Notes under the pieces: generated by a model
The model's input: only the letters and a program-made list of their open reading frames with translations
Databases searched by the model: none
Told to the model about the DNA's origin: nothing
Made by a program: the position numbers and the translations under genes
In this document: positions 6,842-12,766 of the stretch, in pieces
Layout of the letters: the number at the start of each line of letters is the position of its first letter
Position numbering within the stretch: position 1 is the stretch's first letter
Assembly: GCA_040255445.1 (NCBI GenBank)
Contig: JBDZUZ010000085.1
Coordinates: 1-16,220, forward strand
Direction of reading: 5' to 3'
DNA: 16,220 nucleotides
DNA from: JBDZUZ01 sp040255445
GTDB taxonomy: Bacteria > Planctomycetota > Phycisphaerae > Phycisphaerales > UBA1924

Positions 6842-6882
6842 CCCGCATTCGGGCGGGTTGCGGGGGCGGTTTGTGCCCGCAA
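6842..6882. repeat. Two neighbouring hairpins between the aminotransferase and astA
   Basis: CCCGC (6842-6846) pairs with GCGGG (6853-6857). TTGCGGG (6858-6864) then pairs with CCCGCAA (6876-6882) across an 11-nt loop. No T run follows, so this is not a classic terminator. It could lower read-through or stabilise the upstream mRNA 3' end. Confidence 0.35.
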
Positions 6883-6905
6883 TCGGGGGTGGCCGCTCTC
6901 CCCGC

Positions 6906-6911
6906 TACGAT
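6906..6911 (+). promoter_or_regulatory. Possible -10 element upstream of astA
   Basis: TACGAT within GCTACGAT repeats the -10 of the tRNA promoter exactly. It lies after the two hairpins and about 100 nt before the astA start. I see no convincing -35 at the right distance, so this is weak. Confidence 0.3.
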
Positions 6912-7010
6912 GCCACGCGCCGCCGCCGCGACCGATAACCGGGATGGACCCCGGCGGGCGCGGCGGGCATCAGATCCGACTCTCCTCACGCCGCTCCGGG
7001 AGCTATCCGC

Positions 7011-8240
7011 GTGTTCCTGATCCGTCAGTCCAAGCAAAGGGATGTCGCCACGCTGCTGAAGCTGGCGCGGATGGTCTACTTCATCAATCTGCCGCCCGAT
7101 GAGCGGATCATCGCGGACAAGATCGCGCACTCGCAGAAGTGTTTTACACGCGCGGCGGGCGAAGAGGGCGCTGTGCGGCGGCGCGAACTGCGCGAGGGTG
7201 GGAGCAAGCGGCAGTCGACGGGCGGTTACGCCTCCACCGATCAGGACAGCGACCTGTTCATGTTCACGATCGAGGAGGTCGAGACCGGCGCGGTCATCGG
7301 CACCTCGCAGATGCGGGCGCGGATGGGCGGGCCGGGGAACCCGAACTACACGTTCCAGCTCTCGGAAAAGTCATTCAAGAGCAAGACGCTGGGGCGCGGC
7401 ACGACGCACACGGTGGCCAAGCTCTACGGCGATGAATCGGGGCCCACGGAGATCGGCGGCTTGATCCTGCAGCTCTCGCACCGCGGGCACAAGGCGCGGC
7501 CGGGGCGGTTCCTCGCTTTCATCCGCTTCCATTTCATGGGGCTGTACCGCGAGCTCTTCGCCGACCGCGTGCTCGCGGAGATGATGGCCTCGGTCAGCAG
7601 CGAGGGGGACAACGTCTTCTGGGACGCCATCGGGCGGCACTTCATTCCGGTGAAGTATGCGGAGGCGGACCGGTTCTGTCAGCACAACCGCCAGTTCATC
7701 GAGGACCTCTTCCCCAAGGAGGAGATCTATCTGACGCTGCTGCCGCTCGAGGTACAGAACATGGTGGGCGCGGTGTCGCGGGAGACGATTCCCGCGCGGC
7801 GGCTGCTCGAGAGCCTGGGGTTCAACTACCGCGGGTTCATCGACCCGTTCGACGGCGGGCCGCACCTTGATGCCCAGACCGATGACATCCCGCTGGTTAA
7901 GAACACGGCGTGGACGCACGCGGGGAAGGCGATCGGCTACGACAAGTGCAACAGCTACGGCATGGTGAGCGTGCTGCACGACGACGGCGAGTTCCGCGCA
8001 ACCGAGGGCCCGTTCCACGATGACGGCAAGGGCACGATCCGGGTGCCGCAGGACGCGATGGAAGTGATGGGGCTGTCGGCGGGGCAGGAGATCGGCGCGA
8101 CGCCGCTGGATCCGCCGCCGGGGGTGGAGGTTGGGCGTGGGCGGCGGTCGACGGATGTCGCCGCGGCCAAGCCCGGGAAGAAGACCGCGGCCCGCCGCGG
8201 CGGCAAGCCGCAGGCGAAGGCGCCGGCGAAGAAGGCCTGA
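7011..8240 (+). CDS. astA: Arginine N-succinyltransferase (AstA/AruF-AruG family)
   Basis: The product transfers succinyl from succinyl-CoA to the alpha-amino group of arginine (or ornithine), the first step of the AST pathway. The 409 residues carry the family's signature: LIRQSKQRDVATLLKLA (3-19), TEIGGLILQLSHRG (146-159), GRFLAFIRFHFM (165-176), FADRVLAEMM (183-192), FWDAIGRHF (203-211), IYLTLLPLEV (239-248), VGAVSRETIPARRLLESLGF (252-271) and DPFDGGPHLDAQ (278-289). GTG 7011 is supported by GGGAG at 6998-7002, 8 nt upstream. E. coli AstA is about 344 residues. Here there is a charged insert near 46-75 and a Lys/Ala/Arg/Gly-rich tail from about 373 to the end, which looks like a histone H1-type basic tail. 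The context (class III aminotransferase before, astD after) supports the call. P. aeruginosa uses two homologous subunits; only one copy is seen here. Confidence 0.93.
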   Translation: MFLIRQSKQRDVATLLKLARMVYFINLPPDERIIADKIAHSQKCFTRAAGEEGAVRRRELREGGSKRQSTGGYASTDQDSDLFMFTIEEVETGAVIGTSQMRARMGGPGNPNYTFQLSEKSFKSKTLGRGTTHTVAKLYGDESGPTEIGGLILQLSHRGHKARPGRFLAFIRFHFMGLYRELFADRVLAEMMASVSSEGDNVFWDAIGRHFIPVKYAEADRFCQHNRQFIEDLFPKEEIYLTLLPLEVQNMVGAVSRETIPARRLLESLGFNYRGFIDPFDGGPHLDAQTDDIPLVKNTAWTHAGKAIGYDKCNSYGMVSVLHDDGEFRATEGPFHDDGKGTIRVPQDAMEVMGLSAGQEIGATPLDPPPGVEVGRGRRSTDVAAAKPGKKTAARRGGKPQAKAPAKKA

Positions 8241-8290
8241 TCGGGCCGAGACGCAGAGACCACATCGAGCGAAGACCAGATGGAGCCGGC

Positions 8291-9874
8291 ATGACGCAGC
8301 ACGCATCGCTTTCGCACCCGCCCTCGGACCTGATCGGCGGCACGTGGATTCCGATCGCGGGGGATCGTGTTGTGTCGCGCAGCCCGGCGGCGCCGGGGCG
8401 GGTGGTGTGGAGCGGGTCGCCGCGGGTCGAACACGTCGATAAGGCGGTCGCGGCGGCGCGGTCAGCGCTGCCGGAGTGGTCGCGGTGGCCGCTCGCGAAG
8501 CGGGCGGGGGTGCTGCGGCGGTTTCAAAGGATCGCTGCGGAACGGGCCGAGAAGATGGCCGAACTGATCCGCGATGAGACCGGCAAGGTGATGTGGGACT
8601 CGAAGGCCGAGGCCGGGCTGCTGGGTGGCAAGGTCGATATCACGCTCGACGACGGGGCCGATGGGCCGATGCGGCGGGTGAGCGGGTTCGAGACCGCGCT
8701 GAATCCGCAGAAGGCGGGTCGCTGCTGGTTCAAGCCGCACGGGGTGATGGCGGTGCTGGGGCCTTTCAATTTCCCTGCGCATCTGCCCAATGGTCACATC
8801 GTGCCCGCGCTGGCGATGGGCAACACGATCGTGCTCAAGCCCAGCGACAAGACGCCGGCGGTGGGGCAGATGCTGGCGGAGATGTTCCAGGAAGCGCTGG
8901 AGGCCGAGGGGGCGCCCGCGGGCGTTCTGAACCTGGTTCAGGGCGCGGGTGATGTCGCGGCGAAGCTCAGCAATCACGACGACATCGACGGTGTGCTGTT
9001 CACGGGTTCGTGGGCGGTGGGACGGCGGATCATGGAGGCGAACCTGGATCGCCCCGGGCGGATCCTCGCGCTCGAGATGGGCGGGAACAACCCGGCGGTG
9101 ATCATGCCCGATGCCGACCTCAAGCAGGCGGTGATCGAGTGTGTGCGGTGCGCCTTCATCACGACGGGGCAGCGGTGCACCTGCACGCGGCGGGTGATCG
9201 TGCATCGGGAGGTCGCGGACAAGGTCATCGCGGCGATCTGCCGCGGGGCTTCGAGCCTGATCATCGGTGACCCCGCGGCGACGCACCCGGTGTTCATGGG
9301 GCCGCTGATCAGCGAGCAGGCGCGGGCGGATGTGCTGGCCGCGCAGAAGGTGTTTGTGAACGGCGGGGGCGAAGCGCTGGTGCAGGGGACGGCGGTGGAT
9401 GGGCCGGGCGGCGGTGGTGGTGGCGGGGGGTGGTACATCTCGCCGTCGGTCATCCGCGTGGACCGGTTTGTGGCTGAGGGCGGGGACATTCGGTCCGGCA
9501 AGGTCAACCCCGGCGCCGACATCGAGGTCTTCGGGCCGCTGCTGCGGATCGCGGTGGTTGATTCGCTGGATGCTGCGATCGAGCAGGCGAACGCGACGCG
9601 GTTCGGGCTGGCGGCTTCGATCTTCTCGAAGGATCAGGCGACGATCGATCGCTTCCTGGGCGAGGTCCGCGCCGGGTGCATCAACGTCAACACGGGCACG
9701 GCGGGGGCATCGAGCAAGCTGCCGTTCGGCGGGCTGGGGCACTCGGGGAACCATCGCCCGGCGGGGGCGTTCTCGCTCGATTACTGCGCGTACCCGGTCG
9801 CGGGCATGATCGAGAGCGGGGACGCCGCGGTAGTCAGCCCGGGCATGACCATCGAGGACTCGTGGTTGCGGTAG
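8291..9874 (+). CDS. astD: N-succinylglutamate 5-semialdehyde dehydrogenase (AstD-like)
   Basis: This is a 527-residue aldehyde dehydrogenase that oxidises succinylglutamate semialdehyde to succinylglutamate with NAD(P)+. The catalytic set is complete: Asn160 in GPFNFPAHLPNGHI (158-170), the cofactor loop GSWAVGRR (239-246), Glu262 in LEMGGNNP, Cys296 in GQRCTCTRR, and FGP at 414-416. AHLPNGHIVPAL and LEMGGNNP are typical of the AstD branch. ATG 8291 has GGAG at 8282-8285. Compared with E. coli AstD (about 492 aa) it carries extra residues, including a run of eight glycines at about 373-380, probably a surface loop. It lies 50 bp after astA and 10 bp before the ureohydrolase, so it is very likely co-transcribed with them. 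Confidence 0.92.
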   Translation: MTQHASLSHPPSDLIGGTWIPIAGDRVVSRSPAAPGRVVWSGSPRVEHVDKAVAAARSALPEWSRWPLAKRAGVLRRFQRIAAERAEKMAELIRDETGKVMWDSKAEAGLLGGKVDITLDDGADGPMRRVSGFETALNPQKAGRCWFKPHGVMAVLGPFNFPAHLPNGHIVPALAMGNTIVLKPSDKTPAVGQMLAEMFQEALEAEGAPAGVLNLVQGAGDVAAKLSNHDDIDGVLFTGSWAVGRRIMEANLDRPGRILALEMGGNNPAVIMPDADLKQAVIECVRCAFITTGQRCTCTRRVIVHREVADKVIAAICRGASSLIIGDPAATHPVFMGPLISEQARADVLAAQKVFVNGGGEALVQGTAVDGPGGGGGGGGWYISPSVIRVDRFVAEGGDIRSGKVNPGADIEVFGPLLRIAVVDSLDAAIEQANATRFGLAASIFSKDQATIDRFLGEVRAGCINVNTGTAGASSKLPFGGLGHSGNHRPAGAFSLDYCAYPVAGMIESGDAAVVSPGMTIEDSWLR

Positions 9875-9877
9875 ACT
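9872..9877 (+). promoter_or_regulatory. Possible -10 element giving a leaderless ureohydrolase transcript
   Basis: TAGACT overlaps the astD stop codon and lies 7 nt before the next ATG (9885), with no SD between. It could drive a separate leaderless mRNA, or be chance in an operon with coupled translation. Confidence 0.25.
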
Positions 9878-9884
9878 CCGCGGC

Positions 9885-10862
9885 ATGGCCCTTCGCACGC
9901 AGCTCGTCAACACACGCATCACACCCAGGTTCGCGGGCATCTGCACGTTCTGCCGGTATCCGCGGCTGGAAGAGGTGGCGCCGGAGGCGCGGCCGGTGGA
10001 CTGGGCGGTCTACGGCGTGCCGTTTGATTCGGGCGTGACCTTCCGGCCGGGAGCGAGGTTCGGGCCGCGGGCGGTGCGGGATGCTTCGCAGTATGTGAAG
10101 CCGTACCACATCGAGCATGATGTGAATGTGGCGGAGGTGTTCAGCCTGGCGGACGGCGGCGACTCGCCGGTGCGGCCGTACAGCCTCAAAGAGAACGCGG
10201 ATGTCGTGGCTTCGTTCGCGGCGTCGCTCGCGGATCCATCGACGCGGCTGCTGGCGGTCGGCGGTGATCACTCGATCGCGTACGCGAACATCAAGGCGGC
10301 GTGGCAGCGGCGGCAGCAGGCGGGCGGGGGTGGCGGCAAGGGAGGTTTGCCCGTCATCCACTTCGACAGCCATCTGGACACAGTGGACACGGTGTGGGGC
10401 GAGAAGTGGGGGCACGCTTCGCCCTTCATCCGCGCGATCGAAGACGGGCTGATCGACCCGACGCGGATGATCTCGATCGGTATCAAGGGTCCGCTGAACA
10501 CGCGGGATGATCTGCAGTACGCGAAGGACAAGGGGATCACGGTGGTGAGCCCCGACCGCTGGCGGGCGGAGGGCGCGAAGCTTGCCGCGGAGTTCCTCGC
10601 GAAGCTCAAGGGGGAGCCGGCGTATCTGACGTTCGACATCGATGTGGTCGATCCGGCGTTCGCGCCCGGGACAGGGACGCCGAGTGTTGGCGGGTTGACT
10701 TCGGGCGAGGCGTTGAGCGCGGTGCGGGCCTTCAAGGGTGTGAAGCTCGCGGGGGCGGATGTGGTCGAGGTGCTGCCGGACCGGGATGTCTCAGATATCA
10801 CGGCGTTTCTGGCGGCGCACATCGTGTTCGAGGTGATTGCGCTGGATGCGGCGGGGCGGTGA
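9885..10862 (+). CDS. Agmatinase/arginase-family ureohydrolase
   Basis: This 325-residue enzyme has all six expected binuclear Mn ligands: His129 in GGDHSI, Asp161/His163/Asp165 in FDSHLDT, and Asp251/Asp253 in FDIDVVDPAFAPGTGTP. The family hydrolyses guanidino groups to urea (arginase, agmatinase, guanidinobutyrase and others). The DSHLD and DVVDPAFAPGTGTP forms point to the agmatinase-like branch rather than classical arginase, but substrate cannot be read off. It starts 10 bp after astD on the same strand, with no SD. In an ast-like cluster without visible AstB, I infer it removes urea from arginine or from N-succinylarginine. Agmatine or guanidinobutyrate remain alternatives. A glycine-rich insert lies at 147-154. 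The gene ends 19 bp before the palindrome pair of the next gap. Confidence 0.87.
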   Translation: MALRTQLVNTRITPRFAGICTFCRYPRLEEVAPEARPVDWAVYGVPFDSGVTFRPGARFGPRAVRDASQYVKPYHIEHDVNVAEVFSLADGGDSPVRPYSLKENADVVASFAASLADPSTRLLAVGGDHSIAYANIKAAWQRRQQAGGGGGKGGLPVIHFDSHLDTVDTVWGEKWGHASPFIRAIEDGLIDPTRMISIGIKGPLNTRDDLQYAKDKGITVVSPDRWRAEGAKLAAEFLAKLKGEPAYLTFDIDVVDPAFAPGTGTPSVGGLTSGEALSAVRAFKGVKLAGADVVEVLPDRDVSDITAFLAAHIVFEVIALDAAGR

Positions 10863-10881
10863 GCATCGTCACGACCGGCCG

Positions 10882-10919
10882 GCGTGCCACAGCTTGGCTG
10901 CTTTGAGCCAAGCTGTGGG
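10882..10919 (-). repeat. Hairpin element A: 13-bp perfect stem, CAAAGC loop on the minus strand
   Basis: The arms are 10887-10899 and 10906-10918, and the six-base loop reads CAAAGC on the minus strand. Read on the minus strand, the 38-nt element begins CCCACAG and ends CTGTGGCACGC. These ends are identical to element B (10981-11018), while the inner 7-bp stem differs. It could act as a bidirectional terminator between convergent genes, although no T run is present. Confidence 0.8.
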
Positions 10920-10980
10920 GTGGGCGCACGACTTCTCGAGGAGATTTCGAACCGCAGGGCTCCGCGCGAGGTGAGTCCAA

Positions 10981-11018
10981 CCCACAGGCTCGTGCAGAGC
11001 CACGAGCCTGTGGCACGC
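10981..11018 (+). repeat. Hairpin element B: 13-bp perfect stem, CAGAGC loop
   Basis: The arms are 10982-10994 and 11001-11013, around CAGAGC (10995-11000). It begins CCCACAG and ends CTGTGGCACGC, as element A does in the opposite orientation; 61 bp separate them. The inner stem GCTCGTG/CACGAGC replaces A's CTTGGCT/AGCCAAG with full pairing kept. Confidence 0.8.
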
Positions 11019-11060
11019 ATGAGCCTGTGGCGCGCACGAGTCGGTTGCAGGTCACCGACC
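11010..11060 (+). repeat. Tandem 17-bp units extending from element B
   Basis: Units lie at 11010-11026, 11027-11043 and (diverged) 11044-11060. The first two share GTGGC, CGCA and GAG. The array starts in the 3' arm of hairpin B, as the 18-bp array at 1148 starts in the 3' arm of hairpin C. The third unit overlaps the last codons of the minus-strand gene ending at 11052. Confidence 0.6.
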
Positions 11061-11690
11061 TGTCGCAGCGCGGCGGAGGTTCAGGATCAACTCCACCTGA
11101 CCGGTGGGGCGGTTTAGTTTGGTGGCGATCTCGATGGGTGAGAGGCCGCGGTCGGCGAGGGTGTAGACATCGCGGTGTTCGGACGGCGTGTCCGGTGAGG
11201 TCTCGCGCAAGCGGGCGGGGGCGTGGTCGTTTCGCTGTTTGAGCTCGGAGGACTGGCGGATCAGACGTTCGAGCCGGTCGCCCTCATCGCGGGCCTGAGC
11301 GACGAGGGATTCGAGGCGGGCCGCGGCGGCGTCGAGCTCGATGCCGATTTCTTTGGCGACGGCCCGCAGTTCGGCGGCTTCGTTCGTCGCGTTCGGTGTG
11401 GCCTGCGGCACGCGCGACGGCCGTGCGGCCTTTGGGCCTGATGCGGGCGTTGCGGTGGGAGCCGTCGCCCGAGTCGCCTGCCACTTCTTCAGCCCGAACA
11501 TCACCAGCACCAGGCCGCCCAGGACCATGGCGACCATCGCCATCTGCACCCAGAGCGCATCCTGCTCGGCGGCGTGCCGCGGCGGGAGCGCGGTTCCCGG
11601 CTCGCCTTCGATCGCCAGCGGGGTCTGTGTCGCTTCGTCCTGCACCCGTCGGGTCTCCAGATCGGCCCGCGGCGGGGCCGGGGCGAGCAT
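11052..11690 (-). CDS. Single-pass membrane protein with coiled coil and C-terminal HTH-like domain (DUF2802/DUF6115-like)
   Basis: I do not recognise a named gene. The 212 residues have a Pro/Ala-rich N-terminus (1-45), one hydrophobic segment (about 47-67), a low-complexity Ala/Thr/Pro linker (70-103), a probable coiled coil (104-150), and a C-terminal segment VYTLADRGLSPIEIATKLNRP followed by TGQVELILNLRR (175-207). This last part resembles the small HTH found in DUF2802/DUF6115 proteins, often encoded near motility genes in other bacteria; no motility genes are seen here. ATG 11690 has no SD, and TACGGT lies 7 nt upstream on its strand, so a leaderless mRNA is possible. It is divergent from tilS with only 23 bp between the starts. 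A membrane-tethered DNA- or protein-binding factor is a guess. Confidence 0.7.
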   Translation of the reverse strand: MLAPAPPRADLETRRVQDEATQTPLAIEGEPGTALPPRHAAEQDALWVQMAMVAMVLGGLVLVMFGLKKWQATRATAPTATPASGPKAARPSRVPQATPNATNEAAELRAVAKEIGIELDAAAARLESLVAQARDEGDRLERLIRQSSELKQRNDHAPARLRETSPDTPSEHRDVYTLADRGLSPIEIATKLNRPTGQVELILNLRRAATGR

Positions 11691-11697
11691 CGACTGT

Positions 11698-11707
11698 ACC
11701 GTATCAT
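11698..11707. promoter_or_regulatory. Overlapping divergent -10-like elements in a 23-bp gap
   Basis: On the plus strand TATCAT (11702-11707) lies 6 nt before tilS GTG 11714. On the minus strand TACGGT (11703 down to 11698) lies 7 nt before ATG 11690. The two hexamers overlap by two bases. Neither gene has an SD, so both may be leaderless and compete for RNA polymerase. -35 boxes are not evident. Confidence 0.35.
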
Positions 11708-11713
11708 CGGCCC

Positions 11714-12766
11714 GTGAGCGCGAGCCGCGACATCCGGGACCGTCTGCGGAAAGACGCCGCCGTGCGACGCATCGTCGCCGCGTGGCGGCGGCTGACCGGG
11801 GGTTCGCGCGTGCGTGATGAGGACCGCCGGACGCTGGTCGCCTGCTCGGGCGGGGCGGATTCGAGCGCGCTGGCGCTGGCGGTCTGGGCCGGGCACGGCG
11901 GGTCGGTCATGCTCGGGCATGTCATCCACGACCTGCGCAGCGCGGAACTCGCCGAGGCGGATCGCGAGACGACGCGGCGGCTGGCGGCGATGCTGGGTGT
12001 TCCGATCCTGGAGCGGCGTATCGCGGTCGCGGATCTTTCCGGCAACGCGGAGGCGAACGCGCGGCGGTTTCGGTATGAGGCGCTCGCCGCGATCGCTGCA
12101 CATGCGGAATGCGTCGCTGTCGCCACCGCTCACCACGCGGGCGATCAGGCCGAGACGGTGCTGATGCGGCTGAAGCGAGGGGTTGGTCTTTCCGGGCTGG
12201 GCGGCATCGCGCCGCGGCGGCGTTTGACGGATGAGATCCCGCTGATCCGCCCGATGCTCGGGGTCTCGCGGGAGGACTGCGAGCGTATCTGCGCGCTCGC
12301 CGGGTGGGACTGGGCGACGGACCACACCAATGCGGACACGCGGCGGGAGCGATCGCATATTCGTCACGAGGTGATCCCCGCGCTCGACGCCGCGGACCCT
12401 GCGCTGGTCCGCGGGCTGGTGCGGGCGGCGGAATTGGGGTCGGAGGCGGGGCGGATCGTCCGGCGGCGGGCGGCGGAGTGGCTCGAATCGGGGCGGGTGC
12501 CCGGCGGATCAGGCGGCGGCTTCTCGTGGGAGCGGGAGATCCTGCGCGAGGAGCCGGGCGTGGTGCTGGGCGCGATTGCAAGGGCGGCATCGGCCGAGAT
12601 CACCGGCGGCGGGCTCGACAAGCTGTCGAAACCCATCGCCACCGCGATCGCGCGGGCGATCCGTGACTCTTCAGAACACCCCCGGAACTTCACCGCCGCG
12701 GATGCCCGGTGGACGATCACCGCGCATCTCGTGGAGTGCAGGCACAAGAACGAAGAGGAGACTGAC
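11714..12766 (+). CDS. tilS: tRNA(Ile)-lysidine synthase TilS, no stop codon of its own (in frame with the next gene)
   Basis: TilS modifies C34 of tRNA-Ile2 (CAU anticodon) with lysine and ATP, so that it reads AUA. The N-terminal PP-loop ATPase is clear: LVACSGGADSSALALAV (41-57, P-loop SGGADS 45-50), HVIHDLRSAELAEADRE (69-85), TAHHAGDQAETVLMRLKRG (138-156), then IRPMLGVSREDCERIC (178-193) and DWATDHTNAD with RSHIRHEVIPAL (199-224). The C-terminal part to about 345 looks like a short form of the family's extra domain. GTG 11714 has no SD. No stop follows: the frame continues through residue 351 straight into the aminopeptidase P start at 12767. Either a real fusion exists, or the normal stop was lost or misread. 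A TGA at 12763-12765 lies in another frame. Confidence 0.87.
12755..12760 (+). promoter_or_regulatory. Strong internal SD for the aminopeptidase P start
   Basis: GAGGAG ends 6 nt before ATG 12767. It lies inside the open frame coming from tilS. It argues that the aminopeptidase is translated separately, whether or not a fused product is also made. Confidence 0.65.

Noticed and set aside
5376..7130. Long minus-strand open frame opposite the aminotransferase and astA start
   Set aside because: Same reason: no recognisable domain, low-quality composition, and opposed to a well-supported gene.
8462..9946. Long minus-strand open frame opposite astD
   Set aside because: Shadow of a GC-rich gene; no motifs and no ribosome-binding site.
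9885..10862. Polyamine pathway reading (agmatine to putrescine to GABA) of the cluster
   Set aside because: Not excluded for the ureohydrolase alone, but AstA and AstD beside it favour arginine/ornithine succinylation, and no arginine decarboxylase is present in the window.
10884..11117. Small plus-strand open frame across hairpins A and B
   Set aside because: The translation is mostly palindrome sequence with no domain and no SD.
11396..11713. Upstream extension of the tilS frame
   Set aside because: It overlaps the divergent minus-strand gene and has the composition of its shadow; TilS homology begins after GTG 11714.
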